Assembly: GCA_934120015.1 (NCBI GenBank)
Contig: CAKOTD010000041.1
Coordinates: forward strand, 1-5,745
DNA length: 5,745 bases
Direction: 5' to 3'
Source of the DNA: an uncultured Bacilli bacterium
GTDB taxonomy: Bacteria; Bacillota_I; Bacilli_A; RF39; UBA660
Shown here: in pieces, positions 1 to 4,763 of the stretch
How the letters are laid out: every line of letters starts with the position of its first letter
Numbering within the stretch: the first letter of the stretch is position 1
Program-made: the position numbers and the translations under genes
The notes under the pieces: generated by a model
Seen by the model: only the letters and a program-made list of their open reading frames with translations
Databases searched by the model: none
What the model was told of the DNA's origin: nothing

Positions 1-245
1 AACTTTTTCAAAATTTTTTCAATTTTTTTATTAGATTTTCCCATAATCTTTGAAAAATTTTGAATTGTCATTGGATTATTTTCTCCTATTTCTAATCTTC
101 CTTTATTATTGCATTCAACTGCTAATGCAATTAATTGAATCCAAACTCTAAAATAAGTGTCTCCTTCAGGAAGTTTTAGAAGTATTTGAATTTTCCTGTT
201 TGAAAATATATTAGTTTCTGTTTTAAACCAAGGTAATTCATACAT
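1..245 (-). CDS. Phage replisome organizer-like protein, N-terminal part (runs off left edge)
   Basis: Eighty-one codons are visible, reading leftward from ATG at 245-243 to the window edge; the C-terminal part is missing. The start is preceded by AAGGAGG (254-248), only 2 nt from the ATG, and an in-frame TGA (260-258) lies just upstream, so no earlier ATG is possible. The N-terminus (W-F-K-T-E-T near residues 6-11, then N-I-F-S-N-R-K-I, L-P-E-G-D-T-Y near 25-31, a W-I-Q-L-I-A-L-A helix, and N-N-K-G-R-L) follows the pattern of the phage_rep_org_N family. Members are DnaD/replication-initiator-like proteins thought to bind the element's origin and help load the host helicase. The gene follows the small HTH gene, about 27 nt after that gene's ancestral stop, so the two are probably one early/replication operon. 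The family call rests on pattern recall, not a search. The DnaD-like C-terminal domain cannot be checked here. Confidence 0.8.
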   Translation of the reverse strand, partial: MYELPWFKTETNIFSNRKIQILLKLPEGDTYFRVWIQLIALAVECNNKGRLEIGENNPMTIQNFSKIMGKSNKKIEKILKK

Positions 246-266
246 ATCCTCCTTTCCTCACTTTCC

Positions 267-287
267 ATCAATTAATATTTAATTGAT
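267..287. repeat. Perfect 9-bp inverted repeat with 3-nt spacer
   Basis: ATCAATTAA (267-275) is followed by TAT and then TTAATTGAT (279-287), a perfect inverted repeat of 21 bp in all. It overlaps the ancestral end of the small HTH gene and lies about 20 nt upstream of the replication gene's start on the minus strand. It is all A/T apart from two bases and has no T-tract, so a terminator is unlikely. A protein-binding site or weak RNA hairpin is possible. AT-rich DNA produces such palindromes by chance, so a function is only a guess. Confidence 0.4.
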
Positions 288-322
288 TCTTTTTCTTTGC
301 TACTTAGATATTCTTCTAACGC
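272..322 (-). other. In-frame orphaned tail of the HTH/excisionase-like gene
   Basis: Reading on in the same frame past the TAA at 325-323 gives sixteen sense codons (ALEEYLSSKEKESIKY) and then a second TAA at 274-272. HTH_17/excisionase-family proteins typically end with a basic or acidic residue followed by A-L-E-E-(Y/W/F)-L just after the G-G-(K/R)-F-x-(F/I)-R strand, so this stretch is the expected last helix of the domain. The full frame would be 66 codons, a normal size for the family. This is direct evidence that the 49-residue product is a shortened version, by one substitution or a sequencing error. Confidence 0.7.
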
Positions 323-472
323 TTAAACTCTAAATAGAAATTTTCCACCAACTTTTGAGCAAGGTATTTCTTTTCTTCTTACTAATTGATTTATTAACCA
401 ATAAGAAATTCCTAAATACTCTGCTGCTTCTTTCATTGTTAGCGTAGTTCTTTGTACTTTTTGTACCTGCAT
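323..472 (-). CDS. Small excisionase-family (HTH_17/MerR-like) DNA-binding protein, apparently truncated
   Basis: This gene encodes 49 residues from ATG at 472-470, with an excellent AGGAGG site (486-481) 8 nt upstream. After a short lead, residues 11-48 match the HTH_17 winged-helix pattern: L-T-M-K-E-A-A-E-Y-L-G-I-S at 11-23 (first helix and turn), W-L-I-N-Q-L-V-R-R-K-E-I-P at 25-37 (recognition helix), and K-V-G-G-K-F-L-F-R at 40-48 (wing). Such proteins act as recombination directionality factors bending attachment-site DNA, or as small transcription regulators; the sequence does not tell which. TAA at codon 50 removes the final A-L-E-E-Y-L helix still encoded downstream, so the protein may be non-functional or altered. 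It is transcribed away from the integrase, toward the replication gene, from a promoter overlapping that of the opposite operon. The family is clear; calling it xis would go beyond the evidence. Confidence 0.8.
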   Translation of the reverse strand: MQVQKVQRTTLTMKEAAEYLGISYWLINQLVRRKEIPCSKVGGKFLFRV

Positions 473-504
473 AATTATCACCTCCTGTTTTTTGAATTTA
501 GCTA

Positions 505-533
505 TTGACTTCTGTCAACAATTGAATTATAAT
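505..533 (+). promoter_or_regulatory. Sigma-A-type promoter for the three-gene operon
   Basis: A -35 box TTGACT (505-510), a 17-nt spacer and a perfect -10 box TATAAT (528-533) form a near-consensus housekeeping promoter pointing right. Transcription should start near 540, giving a leader of roughly 95 nt before the first gene. The -35 box is also the left arm of an inverted repeat TTGAC-ttct-GTCAA (505-518), and an operator-like element occupies the spacer, so the promoter is probably repressible. The prediction is from sequence match and spacing only. Confidence 0.75.
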
Positions 534-545
534 ATCAACAGTTAA
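515..545. promoter_or_regulatory. Operator-like pair of 11-bp sites flanking the shared -10 block
   Basis: TCAACAATTGA (515-525) and TCAACAGTTAA (535-545) agree at 9 of 11 positions and start exactly 20 bp apart, about two helical turns. Each is an imperfect palindrome around a central base, with implied consensus TCAAC-A-GTTGA. They sit on either side of ATTATAAT (526-533), which serves both promoters. Paired dyads placed this way are typical of repressor operators in temperate phages and related elements. The protein that would bind is not identified. Confidence 0.5.
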
Positions 546-554
546 CAAAGTAAA
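526..554 (-). promoter_or_regulatory. Divergent promoter for the HTH/replication genes
   Basis: On the minus strand, TTTACT (554-549, 4 of 6 consensus positions) is followed after 17 nt by a perfect TATAAT (531-526). Transcription should start near 519, about 47 nt before the HTH gene. The -10 box shares the symmetrical block ATTATAAT (526-533) with the rightward promoter, so two polymerases could not occupy both at once. This makes the region a natural either/or switch. The weak -35 box suggests it is the weaker of the two or needs an activator. Confidence 0.6.
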
Positions 555-572
555 GATTATTTTTGAATTTTG

Positions 573-607
573 TTAAAGTTTGAAAACAACAGTTTTTTAA
601 ACTTTAA
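573..607 (+). promoter_or_regulatory. Long imperfect hairpin / dyad in the operon leader
   Basis: TTAAAGTTT (573-581) pairs perfectly with AAACTTTAA (599-607). The inner arms AAAAC (583-587) and GTTTT (592-596) pair around an AACA loop. A G-T wobble (582-598) and one bulged T (597) join the two stems, giving about 15 pairs. It lies between the main rightward promoter and the first gene's ribosome site (626-630). There is no following T-tract, so it is not an ordinary terminator. It could be a regulatory RNA hairpin or a DNA operator over the possible second promoter. The structure is visible; the role is inference. Confidence 0.5.
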
Positions 608-608
608 T
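580..608 (+). promoter_or_regulatory. Possible second promoter close to the first operon gene
   Basis: TTGAAA (580-585, 5 of 6) and TTTAAT (603-608, 5 of 6) are separated by 17 nt and would start transcription near 615, with a leader of about 22 nt. Both boxes fall inside the 573-607 dyad, which could then act as its operator. Such matches are common in AT-rich DNA, so this is weaker than the promoter at 505-533. Confidence 0.35.
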
Positions 609-636
609 AAAACAAATTGTTAGATAGGAGAAAATG

Positions 637-1944
637 ATGAAAAGAACTGACTTTAATAAAGAAATAAAAATTATATCTCTTGTTAAAGATAAACTTTTAG
701 GTTTGGACTTAAAATCAATTTTGTATACACCTAATAAATATCGAATCCCTGTTGCTTTTGCTGATAGAAGCAACTCTGCAGATGATACGGAAAAGTATAT
801 AGCTGAAAACTATAGCAAAGAAGATCAAGAAAAGTTAAAACATAATGATGCAATTAATGATGAATTTTTAGCTAAAGTGGTTGAATTAGGTTCTGGATCT
901 GAAGATGAAATTCGCAAATTAGCAAATGAATATAAATCAAAATTATTTGATGTAGATTATAAAGCTCCTGCTGAATTAAGATGTTTAACTCCTGACGATG
1001 ATATAGAAAATTTATCGGGATATTTGGTTATTGATTCAAATGCAATTCTTGATTTTGGCAGAGAAACAATATCAGAATTTTTAAATTTTGATTTTGATAG
1101 CTTTAACAATTTCTTTGTATTTTTTACAAAATATTTTGGAATGTTTATAGATTCATTAAATGACACAGATTTAGAAAATTTACAAATAGATGAATTAATA
1201 GATATAAAATTAATCCTATCGCTTGCCGAAAAAGTTTATAAGAATTCTAAACAGAATATTATTCGAGTTCAAAACTTATTTAGAAAATTTGTTGATTTTT
1301 TATATGGTTATAATAATAGTCCTGATGTAGAATCTCTTACTTTAAAACAAAAATTTTACGTTTTCTATGATGAAAATCATAAACAATTAGATGCTTTCTC
1401 AAAAGACTATTATCACAAAGGACTGTTTAATTTTTATTATTCATCTACAGATTTAGAAAATTTAAAGCACAAAAACACTAATGAATTAATAAAGAAAATC
1501 AGAAAATTTGATGCAAACGGCTCAAAAATTTCTAGTGGTTATAGTATTATTACTACTAATATATACACTGTATTATATATTTCTTTATATAATCTGGTTT
1601 CAAACAGTTCTTCTATGATTAGACAATGTAAAAATTGTCATAGATATTTTACAACAACTAAATCAAACGCATATTATTGCGATAAAATTTATTCTCAAAA
1701 CAAAAGTTGTAAAGATGTTGGAAACCAACTGTCTCAAAAAAGAAAAGAAACTAAAGAACCTGCCTATGGTAAATATAGAAGTATATATTCAAAAAAAGCT
1801 ACTTTATTAAGTAGACATCCTGATATATATTCTCGAGAAGCTTATGAACAATGGAAAAAAGAAGCAAGTCAATTTATGAATGATATTAGAAACGGTTTAA
1901 AAACCTATGAAGAATTCGATAAATGGTTAGATAAAAATAAATAG
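637..1944 (+). CDS. DUF6076-like protein with four-cysteine zinc-finger-like motif; first gene of putative defence operon
   Basis: The product is 435 residues counted from ATG 637, preferred because AGGAG (626-630) lies 6 nt upstream; the adjacent ATG at 634 leaves only 3 nt. No catalytic motif is visible. The N-terminal two thirds are acidic and mostly helical, with an aromatic-rich patch near 145-170 (repeated FF, YF). The C-terminal third resembles DUF6076 proteins of Clostridia: a Y-x-V-L-Y-I-S-L-Y-N-L-V helix near 309-320, then Cys331-x2-Cys334-x13-Cys348-x9-Cys358, spacing fit for one zinc ion, then a basic helical segment ending near E-E-F-D-K-W-L. The fold suggests nucleic-acid or protein binding, so a sensor or regulatory role is possible, but that is inference. 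Only 12 nt separate it from the next gene, whose ribosome site overlaps this stop codon, so translation is probably coupled. Family assignment is from recalled pattern and fairly confident for the C-terminal part only. Confidence 0.75.
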   Translation: MKRTDFNKEIKIISLVKDKLLGLDLKSILYTPNKYRIPVAFADRSNSADDTEKYIAENYSKEDQEKLKHNDAINDEFLAKVVELGSGSEDEIRKLANEYKSKLFDVDYKAPAELRCLTPDDDIENLSGYLVIDSNAILDFGRETISEFLNFDFDSFNNFFVFFTKYFGMFIDSLNDTDLENLQIDELIDIKLILSLAEKVYKNSKQNIIRVQNLFRKFVDFLYGYNNSPDVESLTLKQKFYVFYDENHKQLDAFSKDYYHKGLFNFYYSSTDLENLKHKNTNELIKKIRKFDANGSKISSGYSIITTNIYTVLYISLYNLVSNSSSMIRQCKNCHRYFTTTKSNAYYCDKIYSQNKSCKDVGNQLSQKRKETKEPAYGKYRSIYSKKATLLSRHPDIYSREAYEQWKKEASQFMNDIRNGLKTYEEFDKWLDKNK

Positions 1945-1948
1945 GAGG
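1943..1948 (+). promoter_or_regulatory. Ribosome binding site overlapping the upstream stop codon
   Basis: AGGAGG begins inside the TAG stop (1942-1944) of the DUF6076-like gene and lies 8 nt before ATG 1957 but 5 nt before TTG 1954. It favours ATG 1957 as the start of the nuclease-like gene and suggests translational coupling of the two proteins. Confidence 0.8.
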
Positions 1949-1956
1949 TAATATTG

Positions 1957-2832
1957 ATGAAAAAAACTGAAAAACAAAATATAAACAATTCAAAAATAAA
2001 AAATCCTGTATTTGAAGCAATTTTAGAATATATAGATGACTTTAATATAAAATTTTCAGAAACAAAAGATACATTTAAAAAAGCTCGCCTATCGACATCT
2101 GATAGAAAAGAAAAATGTGTTCAAGATTTCTTTTTAAGTATTTTACCTAATGGCTATTCCATCAAAAGAGGAGAAATTTTTGATTATACATCCATTAGTA
2201 ATTCTATTGATTGTGTCATTTTAACACCAAATCATCCTTCTTTAAAAACTCCTATGAGACCTGAAATATTAATTGCAGAAGGCGTACACGCAGCTATTGA
2301 AGTAAAGCCAGATATTTCTACCTTAACAAAAAAAGGAGAATTACACAGGGGACTAAAGCAGTCTGATTCAGTAAAAAAACTAAATAGAAATTTATCATTA
2401 CCTAATGTAGATAAATTAGACCCTCATGGTCTCTATAAAAAAATACCTTTTATAATATTTTCGAACAAATCAAATGATATCGAAGAAACTTTGAATTTTA
2501 TTATTGAATGTGTTAATAATGGTGATTTTACTAAAGAAAATTTACCTGATGTAATTTTTTCCTTGGATGGTTGGTTATTATATCACACTTGCAATATTCA
2601 AACCTCATTATTTGAACCTACATTTAAGATAGAAGGAATCTCTGATGATTGCAATAACGCATTTATGCTATTTAAGGGTGAAAGCCAATATTTAATATGT
2701 ATTTTAATATTATTACTATTTAAATTTGTTACTCCTAATACTATTATTGATGACTTTATCATAAAAGATTACATATTAAAATTATATAATGAAAATAAAA
2801 TTCCTTTTTCAAGGTCAATTTGGTACGAATAA
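1957..2832 (+). CDS. DUF6602-like protein with PD-(D/E)XK-type nuclease signature
   Basis: The product is 291 residues from ATG 1957; a TTG at 1954 is in frame but less well placed. Its N-terminal half follows the DUF6602 pattern: an F-x-E-(T/S)-K/R helix near 33-37, E-K-C-V-x-D-F-F near 52-59, L-P-x-G-Y-S-I-K-R-G-E-I-F-D at 63-76, I-D-C-V-I-L at 84-89, A-E-G-V-H-A-A-I-E-V-K at 107-117. The order Glu73, Asp85, then Glu115-Val-Lys117 after a hydrophobic strand fits the core of restriction-endonuclease-like nucleases, so metal-dependent DNA or RNA cleavage is plausible. A second strand-rich region, with I-P-F-I-I-F-S near 165-171, and a hydrophobic helix near 246-257 follow; the latter is a buried-helix candidate rather than a clear membrane anchor. 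It sits between the zinc-finger-like and OLD-like genes, which supports a defence effector role. No activity is proven, and DUF6602 is formally of unknown function. Confidence 0.75.
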   Translation: MKKTEKQNINNSKIKNPVFEAILEYIDDFNIKFSETKDTFKKARLSTSDRKEKCVQDFFLSILPNGYSIKRGEIFDYTSISNSIDCVILTPNHPSLKTPMRPEILIAEGVHAAIEVKPDISTLTKKGELHRGLKQSDSVKKLNRNLSLPNVDKLDPHGLYKKIPFIIFSNKSNDIEETLNFIIECVNNGDFTKENLPDVIFSLDGWLLYHTCNIQTSLFEPTFKIEGISDDCNNAFMLFKGESQYLICILILLLFKFVTPNTIIDDFIIKDYILKLYNENKIPFSRSIWYE

Positions 2833-2859
2833 AAATTTATAATAAAATGGAGGTTAAAA

Positions 2860-4695
2860 ATGTCTATAATAGATTTAAGTGTACAAGGAATTCGAAGTTT
2901 TAAAAATTTAACATCACTAAAATTTGCTATTCCCGATGGTTCTACTAATGGTAGTGGTTTAAATATGCTAGTCGGTCCAAATAATAGTGGAAAATCAAGT
3001 CTTATTGAGACATTATACTTAGCAAATAATAATTTAGAAATGATTCCAAGTTCTATACGAAATTCTCAATCAAGCAATGGTGTAAAAATTGAATTAAACT
3101 TCGACAATGGAAATAGTAAAAAAATAATAAGTATGCAAAGTAATCCTGCATTTATAAATAATATATATGTAGATAAAAGAGGAGAAAAAATTCATGATAA
3201 TAGACCTTTTGCATATATCCTTTCTTCTAAAAGAAATATAGGTATTAACTTATCAACTCATTCATCTAGCTGGGAAAGTTTTTTATATAATAACGGTGGT
3301 CATAACTATAGACAAGAAAATTTATCTAATAATATTGGTGGTAGATTCAAAAATATAATTGAATCTAATAAAGAAATTTTTGACTATGAATTAAAAAAGA
3401 TTCTAGGATATTTGCCAGATTGGTCTCTAGATTCAATTGATGCAAATAATTTGTTCATTTCGTTCAAAGAAGGAACAACACAGCATAATAACTCAGGATC
3501 AGGTGATGGATTTATTAACTTATTTGTAATTTTAACGTCGCTTTACGATGCTCCTCCAAATTCGACAATAGTAATAGATGAACCCGAACTTGCTTTGCAT
3601 CCTGATGTTCAACAAAGATTAATGGAACGCTTAATATTCCATTCAAAAAATAAACAAATAATCATAAGCACACATTCTCCATACTTCATAAACTTGAATT
3701 TATTAAATTACGGTGCCAAAATATTTAGATTTTATAAGGAAAATGAAAATACAACTATATATACAATTAAACCTGAGCATATTTCAAGCATAAATGCTCT
3801 ATTAAATACTATTGAGCAACCTTATCTTCAAGATATTAAAAGTAAAGAAATTTTTTTCCTTGATAAATTAATATTAGTTGAAGGTCCAGATGATATATAT
3901 GGATACCAGTCCTTATTTGAAAAGTTTAATTATAAAACTTCTGGTAATTTTTATGGTTGGGGCGTAGGTGGCGCTGATAGAATAGAACATTTAATATCAT
4001 TATTAGATGATTTGCATTATAAAAAAATAGTTATACTTCTCGATAATGATAAAAAAGAATTAGGCAAAAAGTTATCTACTCTATATCCTAATTATAAGGT
4101 TTTCGTTATTGACGCTAAGGACATTAGAAATAAAGAGGCACCTAATATAAAGAAAATCCAAAAACTTATTACTTCGATAAAAAATAATATAAATAGCGAA
4201 TTAAAAAATGTCTTAGATTTATTTTTATCACAATATATTACTGAAAATGAAGTACAAGGGATTATTGTTGATAGAAAAAATATGGAGATAAATCCTGAAT
4301 ATGAAAACAATATTAAAGAAATTATTTCATCAATACAAGATTATTTCGAAGATGCAGATACCAATAATGATGAAGAAGTTTATAACTTAATTTTCTCATC
4401 TGCAAATGAAACTATTGCTAGAAAAATGTTAGATGATTATATTATTCAACATCCAGAAAAGACTTCTAGATATATTGAAAGTAAATATTTAGATTTCGAC
4501 TTTGTATCTGGTGGTGGTGGCTGTGACTTAATTAACTCTGAAAATAATATTTATTACTTTGAAATGTTTCAGGAAGCTTCTACCAAAGAAAACAAACATG
4601 TTAGTGTAAGAATTAGTATCTCTGTAGATATAGAAAATAAAAAAATCTCAAATATTGTTTATACAGAAATAGAAAACACTTTAAACAATCTATAA
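2860..4695 (+). CDS. OLD-family ATPase with C-terminal TOPRIM nuclease domain
   Basis: The product is 611 residues; GGAGG (2849-2853) lies 6 nt before ATG 2860. The ABC-type ATPase half shows Walker A G-P-N-N-S-G-K-S at 39-46, a signature-like S-G-S-G-D-G at 212-217, Walker B I-V-I-D-E-P-E-L-A-L-H-P at 237-248 (Asp240, Glu241) and the switch S-T-H-S at 270-273. A TOPRIM domain follows: L-I-L-V-E-G-P-D-D at 337-345 with Glu341, a G-V-G-G-A-D-R-I turn at 368-375, and L-L-D-N-D-K-K at 393-399 with the metal-binding pair Asp395 and Asp397. All key residues are intact, so both ATPase and nuclease activity are expected. OLD proteins cut or nick DNA in phage exclusion, Gabija and some retron systems, often under nucleotide control. 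Here no UvrD-like helicase is adjacent. Residues from about 430 to the end, including four glycines at 551-554 and a beta-rich tail, match nothing I recognise. Confidence 0.93.
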   Translation: MSIIDLSVQGIRSFKNLTSLKFAIPDGSTNGSGLNMLVGPNNSGKSSLIETLYLANNNLEMIPSSIRNSQSSNGVKIELNFDNGNSKKIISMQSNPAFINNIYVDKRGEKIHDNRPFAYILSSKRNIGINLSTHSSSWESFLYNNGGHNYRQENLSNNIGGRFKNIIESNKEIFDYELKKILGYLPDWSLDSIDANNLFISFKEGTTQHNNSGSGDGFINLFVILTSLYDAPPNSTIVIDEPELALHPDVQQRLMERLIFHSKNKQIIISTHSPYFINLNLLNYGAKIFRFYKENENTTIYTIKPEHISSINALLNTIEQPYLQDIKSKEIFFLDKLILVEGPDDIYGYQSLFEKFNYKTSGNFYGWGVGGADRIEHLISLLDDLHYKKIVILLDNDKKELGKKLSTLYPNYKVFVIDAKDIRNKEAPNIKKIQKLITSIKNNINSELKNVLDLFLSQYITENEVQGIIVDRKNMEINPEYENNIKEIISSIQDYFEDADTNNDEEVYNLIFSSANETIARKMLDDYIIQHPEKTSRYIESKYLDFDFVSGGGGCDLINSENNIYYFEMFQEASTKENKHVSVRISISVDIENKKISNIVYTEIENTLNNL

Positions 4696-4707
4696 TTTAT
4701 AATATAT

Positions 4708-4763
4708 TACTCCCACCCATAGGTATGCCTGAAAGGAGGTGAAAAAGGTAATGGCTGGGAGTA
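4708..4763 (+). promoter_or_regulatory. Inverted repeat enclosing the integrase ribosome site and start codon
   Basis: TACTCCCACCCAT (4708-4720) can pair with ATGGCTGGGAGTA (4751-4763) at 12 of 13 positions, the one mismatch being C4716/C4755. The right arm begins with the integrase ATG, and the 30-nt loop holds the strong ribosome site AAAGGAGGTGA (4732-4742). If formed in mRNA, the stem would bury the start codon and first codons and limit integrase synthesis. These arms are GC-rich by local standards, which makes chance less likely than for the AT-only palindromes. It lacks a T-tract, so it is not a terminator. Confidence 0.55.
4732..4742 (+). promoter_or_regulatory. Strong ribosome binding site of the integrase
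   Basis: AAAGGAGGTGA is an almost full anti-16S match, but its GG end (4739) is 11 nt from ATG 4751, longer than the 6-8 nt seen for most neighbours. An in-frame GTG at 4739-4741 overlaps the site itself and is therefore an unlikely start. The site lies in the loop of the 4708-4763 inverted repeat. Confidence 0.7.

Noticed and set aside
473..636. Attachment site, tRNA or CRISPR repeats in the intergenic region
   Set aside because: No tRNA-like cloverleaf, no regular repeat-spacer pattern and no matching flanking repeat on the other side of the operon was found; promoters and dyads explain the region better.
957..1166. Minus-strand open frame of 69 codons inside the DUF6076-like gene
   Set aside because: It lies wholly within a well-supported gene on the other strand, has no recognisable domain, and its composition looks like the antisense of AT-rich coding sequence.
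4092..4310. Minus-strand open frame of 72 codons, hydrophobic, inside the OLD-like gene
   Set aside because: Its Phe/Ile/Ser-rich composition is what the antisense of Lys/Asn/Glu-rich codons gives; the overlapping gene is strongly supported.
2860..4695. Gabija GajA
   Set aside because: The ATPase plus TOPRIM architecture fits, but no UvrD-like GajB follows; the next gene is an integrase and the preceding two are unrelated families.
2860..4695. PARIS system
   Set aside because: PARIS has ATPase and TOPRIM proteins encoded separately; here they are fused and accompanied by two other genes.
4691..4703. TATAAT boxes as an integrase promoter
   Set aside because: Two -10 matches exist, but the sequence 17 nt upstream of each has no credible -35 box; in such AT-rich DNA the matches are expected by chance.
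4708..4763. Rho-independent terminator after the OLD-like gene
   Set aside because: The loop is 30 nt and no T-run follows the right arm, which is the start of the integrase coding sequence.
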